Positions 15,524 through 24,446 of a stretch of 24,684 nt of DNA are shown piece by piece. The notes below the pieces were generated by a model. The model was given only the letters and a program-made list of their open reading frames with translations. It made no database searches and was not told the DNA's origin. The stretch covers positions 1 to 24,684 of the forward strand of contig JBMNIZ010000011.1 of assembly GCA_050951405.1 (NCBI GenBank), given 5' to 3'. Both the position numbers and the translations under genes were made by a program. Numbering within the stretch: position 1 is the first letter of the stretch; each line of letters begins with the position of its first letter. The stretch is from JBMNIZ01 sp050951405. GTDB taxonomy: Bacteria; Bacillota; DULZ01.

Positions 15524-16078
15524 GTGACAAGGAAACAAATAACTTCTCCCTTGCACGAGGAAGATATTGTCAATTTAAGAGCTGGCGACCAGGTTTATTT
15601 GTCCGGCATCATTTATACGGCAAGAGACGCCGCTCACGCCAGATTGATCGGCCTTTTGCAAAAAGGAGAGAAATTGCCCATTAACTTGACCGGACAAATC
15701 ATCTACTATGTCGGCCCTAGTCCGGCGAAGCTTGGTGCGGTCATTGGCTCCGCAGGTCCCACCACCAGTTACCGGATGGATGCTTATACTCCCCCTTTAC
15801 TGGAACAGGGACTAAAAGGCATGATCGGTAAGGGATCTCGGTCCCGAGAGGTCAAAGAAGCTATTAAAAAATACAAGGCTGTTTACTTTGCCGCCGTAGG
15901 AGGTGCTGCCGCCCTGATGGCAAAATGCGTAAAGAAAGCACAGGTGGTGGCTTATGCAGACCTTGGCCCGGAAGCAATCCATATGCTGGAAGTAGAAAAT
16001 CTCCCGGTTACGGTGGTTAACGATTGCTGGGGCGGAGATCTTTATGAAGAAGGTGTTCAGAGGTACAGGCAGATCTGA
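15524..16078 (+). CDS. Class I fumarase, beta (C-terminal) subunit
   Basis: Partner of the preceding alpha subunit, forming the substrate-binding beta/C-terminal domain of [4Fe-4S] fumarase. The GTG at 15524 (MTRKQITSPL) is placed 8 bases after GGAGG and is preferred; the ATG at 15518 and GTG at 15515 lie too close to or within that ribosome site. Family motifs include GPSPAKLGAVIGSAGPTTSYRMD (segments IGSAGPTTSYRMD), GKGSRSREV and VVNDCWGGDLYEE at the C-terminus. It has 184 residues, typical for the split form. It follows the alpha gene by 12 bp and precedes the malic enzyme gene by 16 bp. Confidence 0.93.
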   Translation: MTRKQITSPLHEEDIVNLRAGDQVYLSGIIYTARDAAHARLIGLLQKGEKLPINLTGQIIYYVGPSPAKLGAVIGSAGPTTSYRMDAYTPPLLEQGLKGMIGKGSRSREVKEAIKKYKAVYFAAVGGAAALMAKCVKKAQVVAYADLGPEAIHMLEVENLPVTVVNDCWGGDLYEEGVQRYRQI

Positions 16079-16094
16079 ATTTGGAGGTGGATTA

Positions 16095-17335
16095 TTGAAA
16101 ATGTCTGTTAAAGAAGCGGCATTACGCTTACACCGGGAAAACATAGGCAAAATCGAAATAACAAGCAAGGTTCCCCTGGTCAACGCTTTTGATTTAAGCA
16201 TCGCTTATACTCCCGGCGTGGCAGAACCCTGTAAAGAAATTCATCGGAACCGCGAACTGGTCTATGAATATACCGCTAAGGGCAATATGGTGGCTGTTGT
16301 CACTGACGGTTCAGCGGTTTTAGGATTGGGAGACATTGGCCCGGAAGCGGCTTACCCTGTGATGGAGGGCAAAGCGCTCTTGTTTAAGGCGTTTGCCGGA
16401 GTGGATGCTTTTCCCATTTGCCTCAATACTAAGGACATAGATAAAATTGTGGAAACTGTCAAATTGCTGGAGCCTACTTTTGGCGGCATCAATCTGGAAG
16501 ACATTGCCGCTCCTAATTGTTTTATCATTGAAAAAAGACTAAAAGAAGAAATGTCTATTCCCATTTTTCATGACGATCAGCATGGCACAACAGTGGTGGC
16601 TACCGCCGGCTTAATCAACGCCTTGAAGATTGTTGGCATAAGGAACTGTCCTCCATCAAAATCGTCGTCAACGGAGCCGGAGCCGCAGGGATAGCCATCA
16701 CCAAACTGCTGGTCACCTTGGGCGTGAAAGAAGTCATTCTCTGCGACCGGCACGGAGCAGTATACAGCGGGCGCTCACCAAGGGATGAACCCGGCCAAAG
16801 AGGAAATAGCGTCCCTCACAAACCACCAAAAACAAGCCGGTTCCCTGGCTCCAGGTTATTCCAAGGATGCAGACGTTTTTATCGGTGTCTCCGGCTCCCG
16901 GCACTCGTCACCCGGGAAATGGTCAGCCTCCATGCGAGGAGCCCGTCATCATGGCCATGGCCAATCCTGTCCCGGAAATCATGCCGGAAGAAGCCCTGGC
17001 CGGAGGTGCCCGGGTGGTCTGCACAGGTCGTTCGGATTTTCCCAACCAGGTCAATAATGTCCTGGCCTTCCCAGGCGTCTTTCGCGGGGACCCTGGATGT
17101 GAGGGCAACGGATATCAATGAGGAAATGAAATTGGCAGCGGCTTATGCCATTGCCGAATTGATCCCTGAAGATAAATTAAATCCCGATTATGTTATCCCT
17201 AATCCCTTTGATGAAAGGGTGGCTCCCGCTGTGGCCAAAGCTGTGGCCAAGGCTGCCCAGGATTCAGGAGTGGCCAGACTGAAAGTGGATCCGGATTTGA
17301 TTGCGGAAAAAGCAAAAGAAATGTTGAAAAAATAG
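16095..17335 (+). pseudogene. NAD-type malic enzyme, frameshifted
   Basis: Oxidative decarboxylation of malate to pyruvate and CO2 (or the reverse), the C4/C3 link of the pathway. The TTG at 16095 lies 7 bases after GGAGGTGG; the ATG at 16101 is the alternative. The intact N-terminal part shows AYTPGVAEPCKE, GKALLFKAFAGVDAFP with the catalytic-region Lys, and the metal-site segment HDDQHGTT. The frame first breaks near 16640; the NAD-binding motif NGAGAAGIA and later segments (MANPVPEIM, FPNQVNNVLAFPGVFRG, ATDINEEMKLAAAYAIA, NPFDERVAP) continue in alternating frames to a TAG at 17333-17335. At least four indels are needed to reconstruct about 410 residues. Conserved sequence between breaks suggests sequence error or very recent damage. 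Confidence 0.88.
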
Positions 17336-17341
17336 TGCCAA

Positions 17342-17368
17342 GCCCGCCTCCTCTAGGCGGGCATTTCT
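17342..17368 (+). terminator. Terminator of the propionate operon
   Basis: A perfect 8-bp GC-rich stem, GCCCGCCT (17342-17349) and AGGCGGGC (17355-17362), with a 5-base loop is followed by ATTTCTTT. It starts 6 bases after the malic enzyme stop and is the only convincing terminator after 6625, supporting a single long transcription unit. Confidence 0.85.
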
Positions 17369-17466
17369 TTCAAAGAAAACAAAGCCGTACTTTTCAGGCA
17401 TATTTTATTATCTCAAGTATATGTATATATTAACAAAGAAACGGGAAAGAGGGCCGAAAAACAATT

Positions 17467-17938
17467 GTGATCATAGCCGTCTGCGTCATGGCAGCAGCTT
17501 ATTTCTATGGGAAACTCAGCCCGGAACAGGTTTGGGGAATCCTGATCGGATACAACAGGGAAGAGCTTCAATACTTAAGCCTTCAGTCTTTGAGCCAGTT
17601 AGTCCGGATTTGGGACTTGGAAACCGGTATGCTTATTTTTTGTGCAAATATGATCAGGTCTGGTCTTTTTTTCCATCTCATCCAACTGATCCTACCAGGA
17701 AGTTCCATGGCCCTCTGGCCGGGCCTGTTTTGTCTTCTCCTAAGTGCAGGAAAAAGTTCCCCTTTTTGGAAGCGCTGGACCTTGTTGATAGGATCATTGG
17801 CGGTAGTCTTGCCGGAATTGCTTTCAATTGCTCCTGGCCTTCAATATCAGCGCCTTCCTCTTAACCCGGCGGAAGCAGTGGATCAAACATTCAACCCTCT
17901 TGCTGTCCGGCCTCATGTTACTTTTGGGTACTGAATAA
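17467..17938 (+). pseudogene. Unidentified multi-pass membrane protein, frameshifted
   Basis: I do not recognise this gene with confidence. The GTG at 17467 opens with a membrane helix (IIAVCVMAAAYFYG), then a polar loop of about 40 residues and further hydrophobic segments (SMALWPGLFCLLLSAG, LLIGSLAVVLPELLSIA). The frame shifts near 17830, and the helix-rich sequence goes on as LAFNISAFLLTRRK and LLLSGLMLLLLGTE to a TAA at 17936-17938. The corrected length is about 157 residues. The topology and the LAVVLPELLSI segment vaguely recall SpoIIM-type proteins, but this is only a suggestion. It lies behind the operon terminator, so it probably has its own promoter. Confidence 0.45.
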
Positions 17939-18217
17939 CAGACACAACATTTCCAAACTACCCTCTTATCCTGGCCTGATACTCTGTTTCCTGAACCGCC
18001 TATGGCTGGGAGAGGCCTATCCCACCTGGTAAAAGCAGGCAGTTCCTAATCTGCCAAGAAAGATATCACGCCGGCCCTTCGGAGGCTAATATAATAGCCG
18101 TAGCAAGCACTTTTCCAAAGCGCAGGAAGGGGTGGTCGCATCCAACCATGAGAGTCTATTTTCTCCCTCTACCAGGTTTCTCTGAAAAAAAGTTTTTAAA
18201 AGGATCTTGAAACAGAA
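17939..18217. other. Gap without recognisable gene
   Basis: About 280 bases between the unidentified membrane protein and the terminator hairpin at 18218. Short open stretches exist on the plus strand, and the upstream gene could extend here if further indels are present, but no family sequence, RNA gene or clear signal was recognised. Confidence 0.4.
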
Positions 18218-18250
18218 CTTGAGGAGAGTAGCTCGGCCACTCTCCTCAAG
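18218..18250 (-). terminator. Strong hairpin terminator after the TIGR04086-type gene
   Basis: A perfect 12-bp stem, CTTGAGGAGAGT (18218-18229) and ACTCTCCTCAAG (18239-18250), with a 9-base loop. On the minus strand it is followed by TTCTGTTT and overlaps the stop codon of the membrane protein gene; on the plus strand it is followed by TCTGCTTT. It may work in both directions between convergent genes. Confidence 0.65.
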
Positions 18251-18643
18251 TCTGCTTTAGAAAGGCGCCGGCGATACCGCCGGCCATCCCACCAAGGGAG
18301 CAGTAGAGCAGTTTTGCTCAAAAAGGGACCGGCGGCGAAACTGACCCCGCTCAAAATGGAAACCAGGAGCATGCAAAGAAAAGATAAGCCAGATCCAACA
18401 CCCCAACCGTAAAACAGAAATACGCTCTCGCTTCAGCCAATCGAGCGGCAGTTATTCCCCCGCCGAAAGACGCTCACAATTAATACGATGAGGCGCCATG
18501 CTGGACAAATGACTCTCAGACAATCGGGCTGAAATAGAAAACCAGCGCCAGCAACATAGATTAAGAAAAAGGGAAATCAGCAAAGCAGAGAAAAAACCCT
18601 TCAGCAGCGGCTGCTCCAACCATGACTGTTCCTTGTTGGACAT
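18246..18643 (-). pseudogene. TIGR04086-type small membrane protein, frameshifted
   Basis: Small four-helix membrane protein of unknown function found in spore-forming Firmicutes (YrzE/TIGR04086 type). The ATG at 18643 (MSNKEQSWLEQPLLKG) is 8 bases after GGGGAGG. The first helix (FFSALLISLFLNLC) is in the start frame; after breaks near 18540, 18455 and 18300 the remaining helices read LSFLCMLLVSILSGVSFAAG, and the Gly-rich end LVGGMAGGIAGAFLKQT closes at a TGA at 18246-18248. The Gly/Ala-rich final helix and length of about 130 residues fit the family. It is divergent from the DUF2229 gene, with a 176-bp gap. The family call rests on topology and the end motif. Confidence 0.6.
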
Positions 18644-18819
18644 GCCAGGCACCTCCCCAAAATAGCTTTCTCTAGTTTATATGCCATAAAGTAATAGATA
18701 TGACTAAAAAGCCTGAAAAGCATGTTTGGGCTGGCAGATAAAAGGTTTTTCTTTAAAGTTGTCGAATATTCAACGTGGAAAACAAGGACTATCAGTTTAA
18801 TCTGGAGGCATTTTCTTAG

Positions 18820-19797
18820 ATGAAACGAAAAGTAGGGTTCCCAGCAACGCTTTTTTATTTTACCTATGCTCCTTTCTGGCGGGCATTTCTTGAAGGCATC
18901 GGGGACGAAGTGATTTTTTCTCCTTTGACCACCAAGGAGATACTGGATGATGGTATTCGAGTTACTATTACTGATGCCTGCGTTCCAATTAAGCTTTACC
19001 ATGGACACATTCTTTCTCTTAAAGAGAAAGTTGATTGCCTTTTCATACCGCGCCTGGTTAGTGTAGATAAGATGGCTACTTTTTGTCCCAAATTTCTGGG
19101 CTTACCCGACATGATCAAAGCAACCACTGAAAAACTTCCGGAAATTATCGCCCCCACCATTGATTTGAAGAAAAATTTTTTTGCCCTTTGGAAAGTCTGC
19201 CGGAAACTGGCCCGCAAAGCTGGCTGCAAATTATCCACAACACTGAAAGCCTATTGGGCAGCAATACAAGCCCATCAAAAATATCTCGCCCTTCTCCAGC
19301 GTGGTTTTTTCCCTATAGAGGCCATGAAATTGCTCTGGGAAGGCGGCAAGGAAATCTTGCCCAAGAAACGTTCCCTCAATATCGCCGTGTTGGGCTACCC
19401 ATACCAAATCTATGATCCTTATATCAGTGTGAATATGCTCAAATATTTGGAAGAGCTGGATGTACGGGTTTGGACAATGGAGATGGTACCGAAAAAAAAG
19501 CTGGTTCCTTATACCAAAGTCCTACCCAAGAATCTTTTTTGGCATTATTCAAATCTGGTGATTTGGTCCCTCTACTACTATTTGAAGCAGCCCCAGATCG
19601 ATGGGATCATCCATGTAACGGCATTTGCCTGTGGTCCCGATGCCATGGTGGATAAGCTGATGGAATTGGAAATGAAAAAGCACGACCACATACCCTTCAT
19701 GTCCCTGACCATTGACGAGCACTCGGGAGAAGCAGGCATTCGTACCCGTCTGGAAGCCTTCGTGGATATGATCAAGTTCAGGAGGAAACAGACATGA
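18820..19797 (+). CDS. DUF2229-type acyl-CoA dehydratase activase-related protein (first copy)
   Basis: A 325-residue protein of the family annotated as CoA protein activase or 2-hydroxyacyl-CoA dehydratase-related (PF09989). The ATG is 11 bases after GGAGG. The N-terminus VGFPATLFYFTYAPFW, the conserved ITDACVPIKLYHGH, the VDCLFIPRLVS segment and FCPKFLGLPDMI match the family. The C-terminal half has HVTAFACGPDAM and the LTIDEHSGEAGIRTRLEAF end that resembles the Fe-S subunit fold of HgdB/HgdA dehydratases. Its Cys residues could bind a cluster. The last codon overlaps the start of the next gene (ATGA), so the two are coupled. The frame is clean. Its biochemical role is not established. Confidence 0.85.
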   Translation: MKRKVGFPATLFYFTYAPFWRAFLEGIGDEVIFSPLTTKEILDDGIRVTITDACVPIKLYHGHILSLKEKVDCLFIPRLVSVDKMATFCPKFLGLPDMIKATTEKLPEIIAPTIDLKKNFFALWKVCRKLARKAGCKLSTTLKAYWAAIQAHQKYLALLQRGFFPIEAMKLLWEGGKEILPKKRSLNIAVLGYPYQIYDPYISVNMLKYLEELDVRVWTMEMVPKKKLVPYTKVLPKNLFWHYSNLVIWSLYYYLKQPQIDGIIHVTAFACGPDAMVDKLMELEMKKHDHIPFMSLTIDEHSGEAGIRTRLEAFVDMIKFRRKQT

Positions 19798-20909
19798 GGA
19801 TTTCTTTCCCCCATATGGGTACTTCCCACATCGCCATCAAGCACTTGCTGAAAAACCTGGGATATGAGGTTATCTCTCCTCCCCCTCCAACCAGCAAGAC
19901 TCTGGACCTGGGGGTCCGTTACTCCCCGGAATTTGCCTGCATCCCCTTTAAGGTCCTTCTGGGAACCTATGTGGAGGTGCTGGAAGCAGGAGCTGAAATA
20001 CCATTCTAACCACAGGCGGGGTGGGCCCGTGCCGGGCAGGTATCTACGCCATGCTCCAGAAACGTATCCTGGAGGATTTGGGGTACGATTTTGAAATGAT
20101 TGTCTTTGAGCCTCCTCTCCACGGACTGAGGGATTTCTTGGGCAAGATCAAGAACGTCGTCAAGGGAAACGGTCTTTCCTGGCGTCAGTTCTGGTTTGAG
20201 TTCCGTACGGCCTGGGAAAAGCTAAATGTACTGGACGACATCGAGATCCTTTCCCACCGAAGTCAGGCCCTATGAGCTAAAAAAAGGGTGAGACAACGAA
20301 AAGTCTTTCGGGAGTGCCTGAGAATCATTGATCAGGCCCAGACCAGAGAGGAAATCCAGAGATGCCAAGGCCACCTGCACCCGCATGCTCACAGGTATAC
20401 CCCGTAAGACCTCCCATGAACCTCTCAAAATAGGCATCATCGGGGAGATATACGTGGTACTGGAACCATTCATGAATCTGGATGTGGAAATCACCCTGGG
20501 GGAAATGGGAGTGGCCACCCATCGATCCATCTATCTCACCCAGTGGACCCGGCAGAATGCAATCGTATCAATACGGAAGGATCCATTCGAGAGAGTCGCT
20601 TACCCTTACCTGCCAGAGAATGATCGGAGGACATGGAGTCAACAGCATCGGCGAAACCATACTTTATGCAAAAAATCAATTTGACGGGGTTAGTCCAGAT
20701 TGCACCTTTTACCTGTATTCCTGAAATCGTCGCCAAAGGCATCCTGCCGAAGAGTAAGCAGGGATTTGGACATCCCGATCTTATATTTAACCATTGATGA
20801 ACAAACGGCAAAAGCCGGACTGCAAACTCGTTTAGAAGCTTTTGTTGGCTTATTACTGCAAAAAAGACATACTGGAGGCATGGCCTATGCAGGGCTTCTT
20901 GGGAATTGA
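19794..20909 (+). pseudogene. DUF2229-type activase-related protein (second copy), frameshifted
   Basis: Second member of the same family, overlapping the first by 4 bp. The start MRISFPHMGTSHIAIKHLL is followed by FACIPFKVLLGTYVE, then, after a one-base loss near 20002, LTTGGVGPCRAGIYAML and FEMIVFEPPLHGLRDFLG. Further indels near 20262, 20380, 20570 and 20690 shift the frame, but the family sequence continues (LKIGIIGEIYVVLEPFMN, GHGVNSIGETILYA, LDIPILYLTIDEQTAKAGLQTRLEAF). The end LYLTIDEQTAKAGLQTRLEAF repeats the tail motif of the first copy. The reconstructed length is about 370 residues, ending at the TGA or near 20909, which overlaps the activase start. A product of at least five indels, more likely error than decay. 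Confidence 0.78.
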
Positions 20910-21864
20910 TGTGGGCTCAGTGAGCACCAACATCATCGCCATTGATCAGGAACTAAATTTGTTGGAAAGCTTATATTTAAGAACCATGGGACAACCAATC
21001 AAAGTCATTCAACAGGGGTTACGGGAGCTGCAGGAAACGCTGCCCAGTAATTTCCAAGTTTTAGGGGTGGGGACTACCGGCAGCGGTCGCATTTTAGCCG
21101 GTGTAATAGTGGGAGCTGATGTGGTCAAGAATGAAATCACTGCTCATGCTGTCGCCGCTTCCATGCTGGTGCCGGGCGTGCAAACTGTTTTGGAAATCGG
21201 TGGTCAGGATTCGAAAATGATTATTCTCCGCAATGGGATTGTGACGGATTTTTCCATGAATACCGTTTGCGCAGCCGGTACAGGCTCTTTTTTAGATCAG
21301 CAGGCAGCCAGACTGAATATACCAATTTCTGAATTCGGCAATTATGCCTTAAAAGCCAAAAACCCTGTCAGAATCGCCGGCCGCTGTACTGTCTTCGCTG
21401 AATCAGACATGGTGCACAAACAGCAAACAGGACATAACATCGAAGACATTATTGCTGGCTTATGCGAGGCTTTGGTCAGAAATTATTTGAATAACGTGGG
21501 AAAAGGTAAAGACATTCAACCACCGGTGGTCTTTCAAGGAGGAGTGGCAGCAAATCGCGGCATCAAAGCTGCTTTTGAAAAAGAATTAGGCATGGAAATC
21601 ATTGTCCCGGAGCATTTTGCAGTCATGGGGGCCATCGGCGTAGCTATTTTAGCCCGTAATCATTACCAAAAGAAAAGACGCAGCCGCTTTAAGGGTTTTG
21701 CTGTCAGCTCAGCCAATTACCAAGCATCCAGTTTTGAATGCAGCGGCTGTGCCAATCTCTGTGAAATAATCAATATCCTCATGGATGGAAAAGTCATTGC
21801 CCGCTGGGGTGGGCGCTGTGGAAAATGGGAAGATAGCGTTTCTGCCGAGTCAGAAATATCCTAA
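20887..21864 (+). CDS. BcrA/BadF/HgdC-type CoA-dehydratase activase with Cys-rich tail
   Basis: ATPase of the acetate-kinase fold that, in known relatives, hydrolyses ATP to drive one electron at very low potential into a radical 2-hydroxyacyl-CoA dehydratase or benzoyl-CoA reductase. The ATG at 20887 (MQGFLGIDVGSVSTN) is 8 bases after GGAGG. Motifs: GIDVGSVSTN, GTTGSGR, EIGGQDSKM, and C128 (NTVCAAGTGSFLD) and C167 (RIAGRCTVFAESD), which match the two cysteines that bridge a [4Fe-4S] cluster in the HgdC homodimer. At 325 residues it is about 65 longer than HgdC; the extra tail has C285, C288, C292 and C311 (CSGCANLCE, GGRCGKWE). No dehydratase gene lies nearby. Confidence 0.92.
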   Translation: MQGFLGIDVGSVSTNIIAIDQELNLLESLYLRTMGQPIKVIQQGLRELQETLPSNFQVLGVGTTGSGRILAGVIVGADVVKNEITAHAVAASMLVPGVQTVLEIGGQDSKMIILRNGIVTDFSMNTVCAAGTGSFLDQQAARLNIPISEFGNYALKAKNPVRIAGRCTVFAESDMVHKQQTGHNIEDIIAGLCEALVRNYLNNVGKGKDIQPPVVFQGGVAANRGIKAAFEKELGMEIIVPEHFAVMGAIGVAILARNHYQKKRRSRFKGFAVSSANYQASSFECSGCANLCEIINILMDGKVIARWGGRCGKWEDSVSAESEIS

Positions 21865-21884
21865 AAGCAAAGGAGATCAGGCCA

Positions 21885-22067
21885 TTGAGTGAACAAAAAA
21901 AAGGAAAACTTGAATTAATTGCCACCAAAGCAGTTAGCTCCAACCAAGAATTATATATTGTGGTGGACTTTCTAAATAAGTCTCTCAAATCGCATAATCT
22001 GATATTTGGGCTAACCAAAGACAAAGACAAGGACACTATGACTATTTCCATTTATGATACTGACTGA
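21885..22067 (+). CDS. ypmA: YpmA-type small protein (DUF4264)
   Basis: A 60-residue cytoplasmic protein of unknown function resembling Bacillus YpmA. The TTG start is 9 bases after AAAGGAG. The pattern KLELIATKAV, ELYIVVDFLNKSLK and LIFGLTKD with an acidic end TMTISIYDTD is the conserved core of this family, which reads like a small alpha/beta fold. It follows the activase by 20 bp and precedes surE by 41 bp, so it is likely co-transcribed with both. Nothing in the sequence reveals a catalytic site. Confidence 0.8.
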   Translation: MSEQKKGKLELIATKAVSSNQELYIVVDFLNKSLKSHNLIFGLTKDKDKDTMTISIYDTD

Positions 22068-22108
22068 TGTTCTTGCCAACTGATTGTCTCAGTAAAGCAG
22101 GTGATTAC

Positions 22109-22866
22109 ATGCTGATCTTGCTCACCAACGACGATGGTATCACTGCTCCAGGTATTCAGGAATTGCGTTTGGCTTTTGAACCGATGACCCAGGTTTATCT
22201 GGTTGCTCCGGACCGGGAAAGAAGTGCCACCGGTCATGGCATCACCATGCATAAGCCTTTACGGGTAGAAAAAAAGCATTTCGGGAATAAAACTGTGGGC
22301 TATGCAGTATCGGGCACCCCTGCTGATTGCGTCAAACTGGCCCTGGAAAAATTATTGCCGGAACGCCCTGACCTGGTCATTTCAGGTATCAACAAGGGCA
22401 GCAATCTAGGGACAGATGTTCTGTATTCCGGAACCGTGTCAGCCGCTTTAGAGGCTATTATCAACGGAATTCCTTCCATAGCCATTTCTTTGGATTTTGA
22501 TGTCCTGGGCAACTTCAAGACAGCTGCCGATTTTGCCACCAAACTGGCTGCCCTTATGCTTGAACAGCCAATACCGCAGAACACCCTCCTCAATGTCAAC
22601 GTACCTGACCTGGAAAAAGGATGAGATCAAGGGCGTGAAGGCCACCAAGCTGGGGCTGAGGCGCTATGTCAATTCAGTGGAAGAACGCACCGACCCCAGG
22701 GGCCGGGAATACTACTGGCTGGGAGGGAGATATTGAAGACATTCCCGAAGATGATACGGATCTGTCCGCGGTTAGACAACAATATATTTCAATTACTCCC
22801 CTTCATTATGATTTGACCAACTACTCCGTGATCCAGCAGATTCAAGGACTGGGAAATGCGCATTAA
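22109..22866 (+). pseudogene. surE: SurE 5'-nucleotidase/phosphatase, frameshifted near the end
   Basis: Metal-dependent nucleoside 5'-monophosphate phosphatase, a survival protein. The ATG at 22109 follows AGGTGAT and gives MLILLTNDDGITAPG. The metal-site residues fall at the canonical positions D8 and D9 (TNDDG), S39 (RERSATGHG) and N95 (SGINKGSNLG). The first 170 residues are intact. An extra base near 22619 (after PDLEK) and another near 22730 shift the frame; the remaining sequence (IKGVKATKLGLRRYV, TDPRGREYYWLGG, TDLSAVRQQYISITPLHYDLT) is standard SurE C-terminus up to the TAA at 22864-22866. The corrected length is about 252 residues, normal for the family. Confidence 0.9.
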
Positions 22867-22877
22867 CACCGTAGGAA

Positions 22878-24446
22878 TCACCTGGTGAAATCTGACCGAC
22901 GTATACAGCTCCCGTGAGCCAGGAGCACAAGAAGATAGAGGGAAATGGCACAAAGACTCTCACCCAGAAAAAGCCCGGCCCAGGTCTCGAGAAATGGCAC
23001 TTCGCATTTGAAACGCAAATAATGAGCAAATACCTGCCATCACCCCAGCACTGCATCAGCGGCGAAATGAACAGCCTTTTCCAATTAAGGTCGGATGCCG
23101 GTGACCCGGAGGATGTCCAGGATATTCAAGGAGCAAACAACCACAGCCCCCAGGCACACCGCCAGAGAGCCGTACCCTTTAATGCCCAAGCGTGGACCAG
23201 CCCGGTTAGGAAATAAACTCCTGCGAGTAAGGAGGCAATTGCCCAGGAGGGCATTCTTGAGAGATGTTCTTCATCCTGCCCAAACCGCTGTAAGATGCCA
23301 GTGCTGGTATGCTGGTAAATAGAGAAAGAAGGCAGCCCAGCGACAGGAGCTTTCAGGGGAGCGGCCGCTTCCCGGTTGTGGAAAAATACATAGGTAAATG
23401 TCTCAGGGCAAGGTAAAAAACAAAACGGCGAAAGGCAGTGCGGCGACCATGGTCAAGTATAAAGGCTTGATTGATTCTGCCGGCGATGAGTATTTCTTTG
23501 GCTAGCGGGCTAAAGCATCGGAAATGGCGGGCACCAGAGAAACAGCAAGGGAGATGGTAAAAACGCTGGGAAAACCGGACCAGGGAGACGGCCATACCGG
23601 AAAAAGTGCCGTAGATCTCCGTGGCAGCCCTTAGATTGACTCCGGCAGCCTGCAGCCGAGGCAGGGTATCAAAACTGCATTCCACACTGAATACACAAAG
23701 CCGGCTACCAAACGGGTCAGAGGTACCGGGTGTGGCCAGGGACAGAATTTCCCGCAGCCGTGTTATTGCAGTTTTGGTCCCGTCCACTGTAGTGACAGAT
23801 CACCTTTTGCCATCTGGGCCAAAAGCTGACCAGAGTCCAGTAAGCCGACAGCTTCCCCGCAAACGGTGCCCAGAGCCAGGCCGGCGGCGGCGAATTCAAT
23901 CCCGTAGGGCAATAGCCAGGTGGCAAAGCGAATGCCCACGGTGATCCGCGTGTCAACTGCTCCGCTAACTGGCTCACTGCCGGAGGCAACATCTGATTGC
24001 GTCCCTGGTAGTATCCCGCGAAAAAGCGGAGGCCACCGAGACCAACAATATGGCCGGGATCAGGACCAGGAAGGCCCAGTAAACCCTTCCATCGGCATAC
24101 AACCGGGAAATCAAGTAAGGTGACAACCGAATCAGCAACGAAGGAAATGATGATCCCGGAGCCTGTTAAAAAACAAAGGGCCAGCCGGAAAATCCTCCTG
24201 GCTTCTTGTTCCCGCCCCAGAGCAATACCTTGTCCGCCACCAGTTTTGATACGGCAACAGGGAGGCCTGCGGTGGTGGCCACCAAGGACCCAGAGTTAAT
24301 CACTGGGAAAAACCATTTCATACAAGCCTATACCTTCCGCTCCCATGAGCCGCACAATGTAGACCTCTATAAATAAAACCAAGGACTCGTGTGGTAAAGG
24401 AGCTGACCAACAGAATCAGCGTTCCCTGCAGGAAACTCCCGAGCAT
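22878..24446 (-). pseudogene. spoVB: Stage V sporulation protein B (MOP-type flippase), heavily frameshifted
   Basis: Multi-pass membrane protein of the SpoVB/MurJ polysaccharide-flippase superfamily, needed for spore cortex formation in spore formers. The ATG at 24446 (MLGSFLQGTLILLVSS) follows GAGGTG; a TTG three codons upstream is possible. Recognisable segments appear in all three frames in family order: TRVLGFIYR, VRLMGAEGIGLYEMV, AGLPVAVSKLVADKV, LVSVASAFRGYYQGRNQM, VSQLAEQLTR, ALGTVCGEAVGLL, ASLLAGVYFLTGLVHAWG and NILDILRVTG. At least eight indels are needed to join them over about 520 residues. The stop at 22878-22880 is a best guess. The gene is convergent with surE, 11 bp apart. The breaks are too frequent, with too little substitution decay, for an old pseudogene. 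Confidence 0.83.

Noticed and set aside
22914..23322. Plus-strand open frames after surE as small hypothetical genes
   Set aside because: The minus strand here carries SpoVB sequence in all three frames in family order, so these are antisense shadows of a frameshifted gene.
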